A stretch of 64,000 bases of DNA from contig JBIQKZ010000003.1 in the NCBI GenBank assembly GCA_044464765.1, positions 124,001 through 188,000 of the forward strand. Reading direction: 5' to 3'. The DNA comes from JBIQKZ01 sp044464765. Lineage in GTDB: Bacteria; Pseudomonadota; Gammaproteobacteria; Burkholderiales; Burkholderiaceae_B. Shown here piece by piece: positions 1 through 8,886 of the stretch. A program made the translations under genes and the position numbers. Under the pieces are notes generated by a model. It saw nothing but the letters and a program-made list of their open reading frames with translations, did not search any database and was not told the DNA's origin. Numbering within the stretch: the first letter of the stretch is position 1; the number at the start of each line of letters is the position of its first letter.

Positions 1-3
1 CTT

Positions 4-618
4 ATGGACGCGATTCCCCTCTTTCCACTCAGCCGTGCCCTCTTTCCTGACGGCGTGCTGCATCTTCGTATCTTCGAGGTGCGCTATCTTGACATGGTGC
101 GCAAATGCATCGCCAATGATTCGCCATTCGGGGTCGTCGTCCTTCTGGAAGGCTCTGAGGTGCGCTCGCCAGAAGGCGTCGAAACACTCGCGTCAACCGG
201 CGTGTTGGCACGCATCGACGATTGGCGGGCGCCACTGCCCGCACTGATGCACATCCGTTGCCTCGGCGCCGAGCGATTCCGTCTTACTGAAAAACAGAAG
301 GGCCAGTTCGGGCTCTGGACAGGCGCCATCGAAACCATTGCGCAACCCTCCCCCCTTCCAGTGCCTCCCAATCTACAAGCCGCTGCCAACACATTGGGCA
401 GACTGATCGCCGACATGCAAAAAGAAGGCATGCCTGCAGCCGCCATGCCGCTGGCCCCTCCGTTCAGGCTGGATGAATGCGGATGGGTTGCGGATCGATG
501 GTGCGAGCTTTTACCGCTGGCTCCCGAACAAGCCCAGGACCTGCTCGCCCTGGACGATGCGCAAGAACGCCTGCGCGTCGTCTACGACATCCTGAAGCAT
601 CAGGGGTTGTTGCGCTAA
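4..618 (+). CDS. LON peptidase substrate-binding domain protein
   Basis: A 204-residue protein that matches the N-terminal substrate-recognition domain of Lon (LON_substr_bdg family) without any ATPase or protease domain. The start has the usual signature, with IPLFPLSRALFPDG followed by LRIFEVRYLDMV at about residues 5-32. Stand-alone LON-domain proteins are common in proteobacteria; their exact role is not settled, and a part in protein quality control is inferred from the domain. A full-length lon gene is present elsewhere in the window (minus strand, ending at 32604), so this is not a fragment of it. The ATG is three bases from the window edge, so any upstream partner or RBS is not visible. 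Confidence 0.9.
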   Translation: MDAIPLFPLSRALFPDGVLHLRIFEVRYLDMVRKCIANDSPFGVVVLLEGSEVRSPEGVETLASTGVLARIDDWRAPLPALMHIRCLGAERFRLTEKQKGQFGLWTGAIETIAQPSPLPVPPNLQAAANTLGRLIADMQKEGMPAAAMPLAPPFRLDECGWVADRWCELLPLAPEQAQDLLALDDAQERLRVVYDILKHQGLLR

Positions 619-642
619 GGCGTTTGCTCGAAGCTACTGCTC

Positions 643-1470
643 TTAACGCAAAAGCCAGGTGGCCGCATTCGCCAACGGCCCTTCAATAACGCGATTGACG
701 CCGGCGGGAAAGTTCAAGGGGCGCAACACCATTTTCGCTGCCATGGTTACTGGGTAATGTTGCTTGACCTGCTTTCCAAGCTGCGAACAGAGCGCACGAA
801 AATGTGCTTTATCGGCTTTATCGGCGGCCTCGTGCTGCTGTGCGTAGACATGCCACAAGGCAATCTCAGCGTCTGAGTTTCGTGCTTCCAGCACGCGCCG
901 TTTGATCGCCTTGAACACCGCCCATCGGCTGGGCGATTCGGTTTCGCTGTACCCCTTGAAATACTGGAAAAAGTGTTTGTAATGACCGACTTCGTCGGCG
1001 CGAATCCGCGCGGCAATACCTTGCAGTACAGGCTCGGATGCCTGTTGGGTGAGAGCCTGGTAAAACGTTGCGGTGCCGGTTTCAACCACGCACCTGGCCG
1101 CCATTTCAAGGCCGCGCGTGGGTTCGAATTCGTCGACGGTGCACAAGCGGGAATATTCATCGAAGAAGGCGTTGTAGGCGGACTGCCAATCGAATTCAGG
1201 CCAAACGGTGCGAACATAGTCGCGAAGCGAATAGCCATGCCGCATCTCCTCGTGTTGCCAATGATCGCGCAACCAGGCGACCACTTTGTCGTCCCCCTGG
1301 AAATGCTGGATCAGGTTGTCGGTGTAAAGGTCGGACGCAATCTCCACAAAAGAAGCACCCGCCACGAGGTAAAAAAGATCTTCCCTATCCCTGACTTGGT
1401 CGACATCAATCTGATCGAAGGGGATGTTATCCAGGCCCCAACGCGGGGCCGCGACCGTTACATCTTTCAT
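643..1470 (-). CDS. ferritin-like di-iron protein
   Basis: About 275 residues, all alpha-helical in appearance, with a repeated carboxylate/His pattern typical of ferritin-like di-iron proteins. Numbering from the chosen ATG, E43, E75-x2-H78 (in HEEMRH), E130 and E160-x2-H163 (in DEVGHYKHF) are the likely metal ligands. The frame is open to a TTG at 1530. I chose the ATG at 1470 because AAGGA lies nine bases upstream of it, while the TTG has no clear RBS. The function is unknown; an oxygen- or peroxide-linked role is inferred only from the fold. It is divergent from the hemerythrin gene, so the pair may share regulation. Confidence 0.8.
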   Translation of the reverse strand: MKDVTVAAPRWGLDNIPFDQIDVDQVRDREDLFYLVAGASFVEIASDLYTDNLIQHFQGDDKVVAWLRDHWQHEEMRHGYSLRDYVRTVWPEFDWQSAYNAFFDEYSRLCTVDEFEPTRGLEMAARCVVETGTATFYQALTQQASEPVLQGIAARIRADEVGHYKHFFQYFKGYSETESPSRWAVFKAIKRRVLEARNSDAEIALWHVYAQQHEAADKADKAHFRALCSQLGKQVKQHYPVTMAAKMVLRPLNFPAGVNRVIEGPLANAATWLLR

Positions 1471-1643
1471 TGCTGCAGGTCCTTCTTCAATTACGAATTG
1501 CTTTGCGCCATGCGCATCATACCGATTCAAGACACTATTTTGTCATGTTTCAAGCATAACGCCACACCAGCGCGAACATACAACAACTTGTAAAGCCAAC
1601 ATGCTATAAAACAGCACGTTCAACCCGTTATAGGATCTGCGCC

Positions 1644-2192
1644 ATGAGCAAAGACATCCCCGGCTTTTCCTCGCCGTCGGCTAGTTTTGACGAACCCTTG
1701 AAAATGTTCGATGCCTGTCATCGCCGCATGGAACGCCAGCTCGCCACCCTGCAGCGGCTTGGCCGGCATGTGGCCGCACATGGCGCCGACCAGGAAGCAC
1801 GCACGGCAGCGGCCAATACCATACGCTATTTCGACACCGCTGCCGTCAATCACCATGCCGACGAAGAAGAAAGCCTGTTCCCGGCCCTGTTGGAATCCAT
1901 GGCGGGCTCGGACGCCGTATGCCTGCGGGAAATAACCGACGGCCTTAGTGCCGACCACCGCCAATTCGAACGGCTGTGGGCGCGCCTGCGTCCCGTGCTG
2001 CTAGGAATCTCTGAAGGCACGCAGACCGCCATCGACCCCAACGATATCGACGGGTTTGTCCAGGCTTATCAACGTCACTTGCAGCGCGAAGATTCCGAAC
2101 TCATGCCCATGGCCGAACGTTTGCTCGACGCCAACGCGCTTGCACAAATTGGAAGCGCCATGCAACAACGCCGCCAAATGCTTGACAATTAA
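1644..2192 (+). CDS. hemerythrin domain-containing protein
   Basis: A 182-residue four-helix hemerythrin-domain protein. Candidate di-iron ligands are H26 (ACHRRM), H70/H71 with E75 (NHHADEEES), H105 (ADHRQF), and H145 with E149 (RHLQRED). These follow the H...HxxxE...H...HxxxE arrangement of the family. Members bind oxygen or nitric oxide, or act in iron-sulfur repair. It is divergent from the di-iron protein at 643-1470 with 173 bases between them. No signal peptide is seen, so it is probably cytoplasmic. Confidence 0.88.
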   Translation: MSKDIPGFSSPSASFDEPLKMFDACHRRMERQLATLQRLGRHVAAHGADQEARTAAANTIRYFDTAAVNHHADEEESLFPALLESMAGSDAVCLREITDGLSADHRQFERLWARLRPVLLGISEGTQTAIDPNDIDGFVQAYQRHLQREDSELMPMAERLLDANALAQIGSAMQQRRQMLDN

Positions 2193-2409
2193 GGAAGTTT
2201 CTGGTAATTTAGTAGTTGCTACATCTATACACGCTGCAAAATTAGCGCAGCGCAGCATTTGGCGGCAACCTGTGTTTAGCTTAGCCGCTTTTCAAGCCGC
2301 ATCCCTTGCGTTTATGCACCGCTGAAACGCGCCTTATCCGGCGTATGCAAGCGGCCATCGCCCGGCTACAAGCATGGGCGCATCACTAACTTAGGAGTTT
2401 CATCACCTT

Positions 2410-2667
2410 ATGGCAAAAGAAGAACTATTAGAAATGAGTGGTTCCGTTACTGAAGTGCTTCCCGATTCCCGTTTCCGCGTTACGCTGGATAATGGCCATC
2501 CGGTCGTTGCCTATACCGGCGGAAAAATGCGCAAACACCATATCCGTATTCTAGCCGGCGACAAAGTCACGCTTGAAATGTCTCCCTACGACCTGTCCAA
2601 AGGCCGTATTACTTTCCGGCACATTGCCGGTCGCGCACCCTATACCCCATCGGCACGCCGTCGTTAA
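2410..2667 (+). CDS. infA: translation initiation factor IF-1 (second, orphan copy)
   Basis: An 85-residue S1/OB-fold protein with the IF-1 core: MSGSVTEVLPDSRFRV, then GKMRKHHIRILAGDKV and LEMSPYDLSKGRI. It binds the 30S A site during initiation. The length and the basic tail ending in SARRR differ from the usual 72-residue IF-1. Beta-proteobacteria commonly carry such a second infA outside the ribosomal protein cluster, and there are no ribosomal genes here. An AGGAG lies about 12 bases upstream of the ATG, with a 217-base leader region that I cannot resolve further. Confidence 0.93.
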   Translation: MAKEELLEMSGSVTEVLPDSRFRVTLDNGHPVVAYTGGKMRKHHIRILAGDKVTLEMSPYDLSKGRITFRHIAGRAPYTPSARRR

Positions 2668-2724
2668 TCACGGTCAGGGCCAAGGCTGTCCGCCAAGGCC
2701 ATAATGAAATACACAGGGGCTCGA

Positions 2725-3246
2725 TTAATTCGACGGAATGGCAAAACGCTCCAAGCGACCACTGCCGGTGTCGATCCCGCCCCAGTCTGCACTATCAAAC
2801 TCAATCACTGCCAACGACGCTGGCGGAAATTCGCTGCTTAACCGATCACGCATCCGCTGATCACCAGCCCCCGTCAATTGCAGGGCCACCGAGTGCATGC
2901 CCGGATTATGCCCGAGTAGAAGAATGGATCGCGGCTGGGAGGGAAGGCCCTGGATAGCCTCCAGTATGGCGTGTGGACGCGCTTCGTAGATGGCCTGCTC
3001 AAATTCAACGGGAATCATCGGCCCACCCAGTTTTTTCTGAACCTCATCCCAGGTTGAACGCGTACGCAGCGCCGTCGACACCAGGGCGAATTCGGGCACC
3101 AAGCCTTCTTGCGCCAGATAAGCGCCGACTGCAGCGCCCTGTTTTTGCCCTCGCTCAGTCAAGGGGCGAGCGTGATCACTGACACCCAGCGGCTGGTCGG
3201 CCTCTGCGTGTCTAAGCAAGAATAAACGACGGGTGAAAACAGACAT
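2725..3246 (-). CDS. SixA-type histidine phosphatase
   Basis: A 173-residue member of the histidine phosphatase (phosphoglycerate-mutase-like) superfamily. The catalytic RHAEAD motif (R-H at about residues 12-13) follows RLFLL, and the second His is in LLLGHNPGMH. The length and motifs fit the SixA branch, which dephosphorylates phosphohistidine in phosphotransfer proteins. The substrate here is unknown. It stands alone, convergent with infA. Confidence 0.85.
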   Translation of the reverse strand: MSVFTRRLFLLRHAEADQPLGVSDHARPLTERGQKQGAAVGAYLAQEGLVPEFALVSTALRTRSTWDEVQKKLGGPMIPVEFEQAIYEARPHAILEAIQGLPSQPRSILLLGHNPGMHSVALQLTGAGDQRMRDRLSSEFPPASLAVIEFDSADWGGIDTGSGRLERFAIPSN

Positions 3247-3364
3247 GGCGATTCTCGTAAAACAACAAAAGGACTCGCTATTCTAGAAGATACTACACGG
3301 GCTCCGCTACCCGGAAGGCATTGCCCGGCATCAGCGCTGTAAAGAACTCCGACCTATCGGCCGG

Positions 3365-4207
3365 TCAATGGCAATCGGGAACCGTTTGGTCCAGGTAGAC
3401 CTCGAAGGCGATGTCCCGCGCCATGGTTTTTGCCAGTTCCGCCAGATAGCGCTCCGACTTCCAGGCATCAACCGCATTCTTCAACGACATGGCCAGGGCG
3501 CGATCCCGACCGTTGACCAAGAAAGCCTGTACGGCAACTTCACCGGCCGGCAAACGGGCCGAGAACTTCTTCCATTCGGGAAACTTGATCAGCTCTAACA
3601 GCATGGCTTCGTCGTGGACTGCGGCGTCGCACTCCCCTGTGCGCACGGCAAGCAACGCGTCTGCCGGCGCGCGATAGACCTGTTCGACGGCCCCATAATG
3701 CTGGGCTATACGACCCACGTATAAGCCATCCTGGGACAGGCAGACGGTGCGACCCTTCAGCTGATCCCAACGCTTGATGTCGGTATCGGTGCGCATGATC
3801 GCCATCGGCCGGGCGATGTAACCTGTGGGAATGACTTCGCCCGGGTAATCGGCAAGTTGCTCTTTGGGCAGAGTGGCCAGCACGGCATCGGCCTCGGGCG
3901 CCTCCAGCGCAATGGGATCCGGCAAGGGCAACAGCCGACTGACCTGATGCGCGCGCTTGGCGGCATCGGAAATCAGAAAGGTTTCGGGGCTTTCAGGAGT
4001 GCGCACCTTGGAGCCACCCACGAAAGGCGGAGCCACATAGCGAACCGCCACGTCCAGCGTCTCGGCCGTCGACGATGCCGCCGCACCGGATTGCGCATAC
4101 GCTGAATGGCCAGCTAGCCCCCCAAGCGAGAACAAACCCGCCCCCAGCAAAACTGCCGCAAACCCCGCCTTGCGTCCTGAAAACCCGGAAAACAACGCCA
4201 TCTTCAT
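3365..4207 (-). CDS. periplasmic substrate-binding protein of an ABC importer
   Basis: A 280-residue protein with a long N-terminal hydrophobic signal segment ending near AQSG at about residue 40. The rest has the two-lobed binding-protein look (family 3, SBP_bac_3-like): DVAVRYVAPPF, then DQLKGRTVCLSQDG and RTGECDAAVHDEAML. It is the last gene of a minus-strand ABC cluster (ATPase, nitrate/taurine-type binding protein, permease, then this). The ligand cannot be read from the sequence. Having two unrelated binding proteins in one cluster is unusual. It ends in an HxC-type tail (PDCH). Confidence 0.8.
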   Translation of the reverse strand: MKMALFSGFSGRKAGFAAVLLGAGLFSLGGLAGHSAYAQSGAAASSTAETLDVAVRYVAPPFVGGSKVRTPESPETFLISDAAKRAHQVSRLLPLPDPIALEAPEADAVLATLPKEQLADYPGEVIPTGYIARPMAIMRTDTDIKRWDQLKGRTVCLSQDGLYVGRIAQHYGAVEQVYRAPADALLAVRTGECDAAVHDEAMLLELIKFPEWKKFSARLPAGEVAVQAFLVNGRDRALAMSLKNAVDAWKSERYLAELAKTMARDIAFEVYLDQTVPDCH

Positions 4208-4274
4208 ATCAACCGCCTACACAAAAACCTTTTGGCCCTTCATCAATCGACCAGACAATCAATGAAGGACTGTC

Positions 4275-5048
4275 CTACACATACTGATAGCGCAGCAAGC
4301 GACGCTTCAGGTTCTCAAGAATGACCTGGTCGATCAGGGTGGCCAGGATGGCGATGACAAGAATGTTCGTCATAACGCCCACCATATCGGCCGTCTCGCC
4401 GGCATAGGCCAGAGAGCGCCCCAGACCAAAGCCAAAACCGATCAGCATTTCAGCGGAGATCAACGCGCGCCATGCATTGCCAAAGGCAAGCTGGGCGCCG
4501 GTGATCAATTCGGGCATCACAGCGGGTAGATAAACCCGCTTCAGCATGTGCATGCGCGAAGCGCCCATGACCCGAGCCGCCGACACATGTACCCTTAGGA
4601 CGCTTTCTGTCGCGTTCATGACGGACAACGCGGCCGGAAAAAATGCAGCCAATGCAATGACCACAATAATGGGCAAATTTCCGAATCCCATAAGGATCAG
4701 GAACAGCGGCACCCAGGCAATGGACGGAATGGACTGCAGGATAATAATGGCCGACTTGAGCACTTCGCGAAAGAAGAACAACACCCCGCCAATCAGCCCC
4801 AAACCAATGCCGAACAGAAGCGCAAAAGCATAGCCGAATCCAAGCCGGCTTAGGCTGCTGAAAAGTACCTCGCGAAATTCAGTCGTTTGCACTTCCTGGA
4901 ACAGGCGAACCAGTACAGTTGGTACGCCGGGCATCAGGAAATCGGGCAGAACCCAGGCCGCCCCCTGCCAGATCAGCAAGATCGCGGCAACAGCCACCGC
5001 CATGGCGACGGAACGATGGAAAAAGGAAAGACGAGTCGGTGTGCTCAT
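4275..5048 (-). CDS. ABC transporter permease (SsuC/TauC type)
   Basis: A 257-residue inner-membrane permease with about six hydrophobic segments. The cytoplasmic EAA loop is clear: SAARVMGASRMHMLKRVYLP, followed by PELITGAQLAFGNAWRALISAE, as in sulfonate/taurine/nitrate permeases. It lies 158 bases downstream of the binding-protein gene at 5207-6202, and two strong hairpins occupy the gap. The start ATG directly follows the T-rich tail of the second hairpin, so it may be made at a lower level than the binding protein. Confidence 0.92.
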   Translation of the reverse strand: MSTPTRLSFFHRSVAMAVAVAAILLIWQGAAWVLPDFLMPGVPTVLVRLFQEVQTTEFREVLFSSLSRLGFGYAFALLFGIGLGLIGGVLFFFREVLKSAIIILQSIPSIAWVPLFLILMGFGNLPIIVVIALAAFFPAALSVMNATESVLRVHVSAARVMGASRMHMLKRVYLPAVMPELITGAQLAFGNAWRALISAEMLIGFGFGLGRSLAYAGETADMVGVMTNILVIAILATLIDQVILENLKRRLLRYQYV

Positions 5049-5062
5049 AGAATCAAAATAAA

Positions 5063-5084
5063 ATGGCCGGACTTAGCCGGCCAT
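5063..5084 (-). terminator. terminator-like hairpin before the permease gene
   Basis: On the minus strand this forms an 8-bp perfect stem (ATGGCCGG / CCGGCCAT) with a 6-base loop, followed by ATTTTATTTTG. It lies between the binding-protein and permease genes of one operon, so it looks like an attenuator or partial terminator rather than an operon end. A second hairpin (GCCGGC stem, 5176-5192) precedes it. Confidence 0.65.
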
Positions 5085-5206
5085 CCAGTGCCCCGTCGGG
5101 TTCGTGCGACTGATCGCCGAATGCGACAGGCAGGACACTAGTGTGCTGGAAAAACGCTCTGAATAACAAAGGAGAGCCGGCTTATGGCCGGCGGCATCCT
5201 TTTATT

Positions 5207-6202
5207 TTACAGCTTGCGGGCTTCCTGCCACTCCAGATCGACAATGCTCGTCACGTCGAAGGGGGATCCGTCGCGAGTCTTCAGCGAACCTTGCGCCTGC
5301 ATGATATCGGCGATTTCCTGCATGCGATCCAGTTCCTGGGTGGTCAGCTTGGGGCTGAAGGTCTGGCTGACGATCGCGTCGCGGATCACCTGCTCGCGTG
5401 GCAGATCGCCATGCTCCAGGGTTTTGAGCGTCGGCTCGGCGATAAAGTATTCAGCGATCAGCTTGGCGCCTTCCTCGGGGTTGTTCTGCAGCAGCTCAAT
5501 GGCTTCGCGTTGTGCATCCAGCGACTTCCAGACGCCCTCTTTGTTTTCTTCCAGGACCTTGCCGGACGTGATCACCACCATGCAGGGGAAGGGCCAGACT
5601 TCACCGATTTCATAGATTTGCTTGACCGGCGCAACCAGTTGGGCAATGCGTGCTTGCGGCTCGAACAGGAAGGCTGCGTCGACACGCTCGCCAACCAGCG
5701 ACTGCACCGCAACCTGCGGGCTGACGCCAAGAATGTTCAGATCGGTAGGCTCCAGGCCGGCGTTCTTCAGCACCACGCCACGCAAGACCGTATCGGCTGT
5801 GCTGCCTTCGCGCTGGGAAGCCAGGGTATGGCCTTTCAGGTCCTCGACCTTGTCGATGCCCGTGCCTTCACGCACCACAATCGCATGAAAGCCGTGCTGT
5901 GCGCCGCCAACCACTTTCAGATCGGCGCCCCGAGAAGACCATGAAGCCGCATTGGTGAAACCGAGCACACCGGTATCCAGCTGGCCGCCCACAATGGCCT
6001 TGATCAGGTCGGTGCCCGATTTGAATTCAACCAGTTCAACATCAAGGCCATGTTTCTTATAAAAACCACCTTCATACGCCGCGATGGCCTGCGCGTCATC
6101 CATGACACGCAGGTAACCAATACGGAATTTATCAGCCGCGATGGCCTGGCTGGCCAAAGTTAGCGCGGCAAGCGCGGGAATCAACAAGCGCAACAGTTTC
6201 AT
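5207..6202 (-). CDS. ABC substrate-binding protein (NMT1/SsuA/TauA-like)
   Basis: A 331-residue protein with a Sec signal peptide (MKLLRLLIPALAALTLASQAIA, cleavage near AIAADK). The mature part has the NMT1/THI5-like binding fold: GGFYKKHGLDVELVEFKSG, GGQLDTGVLGFTNAA, EDLKGHTLASQREGS. Such proteins deliver sulfonates, nitrate, taurine or pyrimidine-like compounds; the ligand here is not identifiable. Its start overlaps the ATPase stop by four bases (ATGA), showing translational coupling. Confidence 0.9.
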   Translation of the reverse strand: MKLLRLLIPALAALTLASQAIAADKFRIGYLRVMDDAQAIAAYEGGFYKKHGLDVELVEFKSGTDLIKAIVGGQLDTGVLGFTNAASWSSRGADLKVVGGAQHGFHAIVVREGTGIDKVEDLKGHTLASQREGSTADTVLRGVVLKNAGLEPTDLNILGVSPQVAVQSLVGERVDAAFLFEPQARIAQLVAPVKQIYEIGEVWPFPCMVVITSGKVLEENKEGVWKSLDAQREAIELLQNNPEEGAKLIAEYFIAEPTLKTLEHGDLPREQVIRDAIVSQTFSPKLTTQELDRMQEIADIMQAQGSLKTRDGSPFDVTSIVDLEWQEARKL

Positions 6203-6972
6203 ACTTCTACTCCTTCAACAAGATCGGTAACCGCATCCAGCTCGGCATGAATGCCCAGCAGGCCGAGAATTTCCCGGCGCATACCGGAAAACTCTGACAG
6301 GTCGTGTGTTTTTTCGTGGTGAGACAGATTGAACTCTTTCAGCACCGTGGCCGGCCGGGGGCTGAACACCAGGATGCGATCTGCCAGGAACAGGGCCTCG
6401 TCGACATCGTGGGTGACCAGTAAGACCGTGGGTCGGCTTTCGCGTATCAGTTGGCGCAAGGCGTCTTGCAACGTCATGCGCGTGAGCGCATCGAGAGCGC
6501 CGAACGGTTCGTCCAGCAGCAAGGCCTTGGGATTGGTGATGAAGGCCCGGGCCAGCGCCGCGCGCTGGCGCATGCCGCCGGACACCTGATGGGGGTAATA
6601 ATCTTCGAAGCCCGACAAATTAACCTTGGCCAGCCATTCAAGCGCCTGACGACGCGCATGCTTTTTGTCGACCTTCTGGAACTCGAGCGCAAGCGCAACA
6701 TTCTGGCCCAGCGTCATCCAGGGATAAAGGGCATTCTCCTGGAACATAAGCGTACGTTCCGGATTGGGTTCGGTGACCGGCTTGCCGTCCGCCAGCATTT
6801 GCCCTTGACTGGGTAATTCCAGGCCTGCCGCAATATGCAGCAATGTCGATTTCCCGCACCCCGATGGGCCGACCAGGGCGACCAGCTCGCCATTCTGGAA
6901 ATCGCGGCTGAAGTCTTCAATGACGTTCAGATCGCCAAAATTCTTTTTTACGTGGTTGAATGACAATTTCAT
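6199..6972 (-). CDS. ABC transporter ATP-binding protein (SsuB/TauB type)
   Basis: A 257-residue nucleotide-binding subunit. The Walker A is GPSGCGKST (about residues 36-44), the signature is VSGGMRQRAALARAF, the Walker B is ALLLDEPFGALD, and the switch His is in LVTHDVDEAL. It is first in the minus-strand operon ATPase, binding protein, permease, second binding protein. The operon promoter should lie in the AT-rich 6973-7239 region. Confidence 0.94.
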   Translation of the reverse strand: MKLSFNHVKKNFGDLNVIEDFSRDFQNGELVALVGPSGCGKSTLLHIAAGLELPSQGQMLADGKPVTEPNPERTLMFQENALYPWMTLGQNVALALEFQKVDKKHARRQALEWLAKVNLSGFEDYYPHQVSGGMRQRAALARAFITNPKALLLDEPFGALDALTRMTLQDALRQLIRESRPTVLLVTHDVDEALFLADRILVFSPRPATVLKEFNLSHHEKTHDLSEFSGMRREILGLLGIHAELDAVTDLVEGVEV

Positions 6973-7239
6973 GAGGAAGCTTTGGACGGCAGGCGGACGG
7001 AAACGCGCGGGTAAAATCCACCTAAGCCCTGGACGCGACGGGCCAATGCGCCGCCTGCGTTATGCCAATTTGGATATTTAACCGCCCGTCTGCTGTATTA
7101 ATTACGCATAACGAACTTTACTTTTGCCGCATATATCGGACAACGATTTTTCAAATCTTTATTTATTACCAAAATATATAAGGATCGCTGTCGATGGCCG
7201 GCCCGGGCTCATCAACCCAGGCGTAAACCAAGCAGAACA

Positions 7240-8406
7240 CTAGGCCCGCTTCACCCGATTCAACACCAGGTAGGCAACAACGCCAATCACCGCCCCCCAG
7301 AAAGCCGACCCCAATCCCAGAAAGGTCATATTCGATGCTGTTGCTAAAAAGGTAATAATCGCCGCCTCGCGATGCTGATCCTCCTGCACCGCGCCGACGA
7401 TATTAGTGGCAATTGCCCCAACCAGGGCCAACCCTGCCAGCACCGCAATGAACTCTTTGGGCAGCGCCGTAAACAACATGACAATCGTGCCGGCAAAAAT
7501 ACCGCCGATCAGGTAGAAAACACCATTTGCAATGCCCGCCACATAGCGTTTGGATGGATCTGGATGGGCATCTTTGTCGGTGCACATGGCCGCTGTAATG
7601 GCCGCCAATACAATGGTGATGCCGCCAAAGCACGCCACCACCAACGAAGACAACCCCGTTACGGCCAGAATAGGACGCGCCGGCGTTGAATAGCCCGATA
7701 TTCTTAAAATGGCCATTCCCGGCAGGAACTGACCGGTCAGACTGACCAGCACCAGCGGCAACGCCAGGCTCAGCGTGCTGCTCCAGGTCCATTCAGGCAC
7801 GATGAATATGGGCGTTGCCAGCTTTACCTCGAGACTGCCAAGATTCGTTTGGCCAAGAAGAGCGGCCAAAACTATGCCAAAAATAAGCACCAGCACAATG
7901 CAATAACGCGGCACCCAACGCCTAAGCACGAGATACGCGCCAATCATGCCGAAGGTAAGCACCGGCATGGTGGTTGCCGAACGGAAGGCATCGACACCGA
8001 ACTGAAACAAAATGCCCGCCATCATTCCGGCGGCAATCCCCCTGGGAATGGCCTTCATCAGCTTGTCGAAATAGCCCGAGAGACCGATCAGCAGGATAAT
8101 CACGCCGGCGGTGATGTAGGCGGCCATTGCCTGATTGATCGACACAGCGGGAAACAGGGTGACCAGCAAGGCCGTGCCCGGGGCTGACCAGGCGGTAATG
8201 ACGGGCGCCTTGAACCACCAGCTAAGCACAATTCCCGGCACCGCGGCGCCAATTGAGATCGCCCAGATCCACGATGAAAACATGTCCGGCGAGACATTGG
8301 CGGCCTGGGCCGCCTGGAAGAAAATGACCGCGGGTCCGGCATACGCAATGAGAACGGCCAGAAAAGCCGCGGAAATCGCAGAAACAGACCAATCTTTGCT
8401 AAGCAC
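7240..8406 (-). CDS. benE: BenE-family benzoate/H+ symporter
   Basis: A 388-residue polytopic inner-membrane protein of the BenE family, with about 11-12 hydrophobic segments and the conserved PGIVLSWWFKAPVITAWSAPG region at about residues 57-77. BenE proteins import benzoate or related aromatic acids with protons. The start is a GTG (codon 8406-8404) with AGGAG just upstream. It is divergent from a DOPA-dioxygenase-like gene, which fits an aromatic catabolism context. The substrate may be another aromatic acid. Confidence 0.88.
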   Translation of the reverse strand: MLSKDWSVSAISAAFLAVLIAYAGPAVIFFQAAQAANVSPDMFSSWIWAISIGAAVPGIVLSWWFKAPVITAWSAPGTALLVTLFPAVSINQAMAAYITAGVIILLIGLSGYFDKLMKAIPRGIAAGMMAGILFQFGVDAFRSATTMPVLTFGMIGAYLVLRRWVPRYCIVLVLIFGIVLAALLGQTNLGSLEVKLATPIFIVPEWTWSSTLSLALPLVLVSLTGQFLPGMAILRISGYSTPARPILAVTGLSSLVVACFGGITIVLAAITAAMCTDKDAHPDPSKRYVAGIANGVFYLIGGIFAGTIVMLFTALPKEFIAVLAGLALVGAIATNIVGAVQEDQHREAAIITFLATASNMTFLGLGSAFWGAVIGVVAYLVLNRVKRA

Positions 8407-8475
8407 CCGTTCTCCTGTTATATGTAGTTATTTCGCCTTCGCATCATAGCGCGATCACACAAAGGTGGTGCCCGT

Positions 8476-8886
8476 ATGGTCCATTTTCCCAATACCCCAA
8501 TAAAAGACGCCGGCGCTGCACGGGCGGCGCAGCCGGTCGCGGGCTATCATGCCCATGTCTACTTCGGCCCCGATACCGTCAGCCAGGCCAAGGCCTTGTG
8601 CGAGGAAGCCGCACGCCGCTTTCCGGTGAAAATGGGACGAGTGCATCAGAAGCTTGTGGGACCGCACCCCGACTGGAGTTGCCAACTGGCTTTTCGGCCC
8701 GAGGCATTTGGCGACGTCATCCCGTGGCTGGCCATGAACCGCAACGGGCTTGTGGTGTTCATCCACTTGGTCACCGGCAACGACCTGATCGATCACAGGG
8801 ACCATGCCATCTGGATGGGTGCTGTCCGGCCACTGGACCTGTCTGTATTGTCGGGCCGGGATAAGCCTGTCAGCTACGATTTCTAG
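8476..8886 (+). CDS. DOPA 4,5-dioxygenase family protein
   Basis: A 136-residue protein with the hallmarks of the DOPA 4,5-dioxygenase family: YHAHVYFGPDT at the start, GPHPDWSCQ in the middle and HLVTGNDLIDHRDHAIWMG near the end, rich in candidate iron-binding His. Characterised family members open catechol-type rings, but the bacterial substrates are mostly unknown. Its 3' end overlaps the convergent LuxR gene by 17 bases. Confidence 0.85.
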   Translation: MVHFPNTPIKDAGAARAAQPVAGYHAHVYFGPDTVSQAKALCEEAARRFPVKMGRVHQKLVGPHPDWSCQLAFRPEAFGDVIPWLAMNRNGLVVFIHLVTGNDLIDHRDHAIWMGAVRPLDLSVLSGRDKPVSYDF

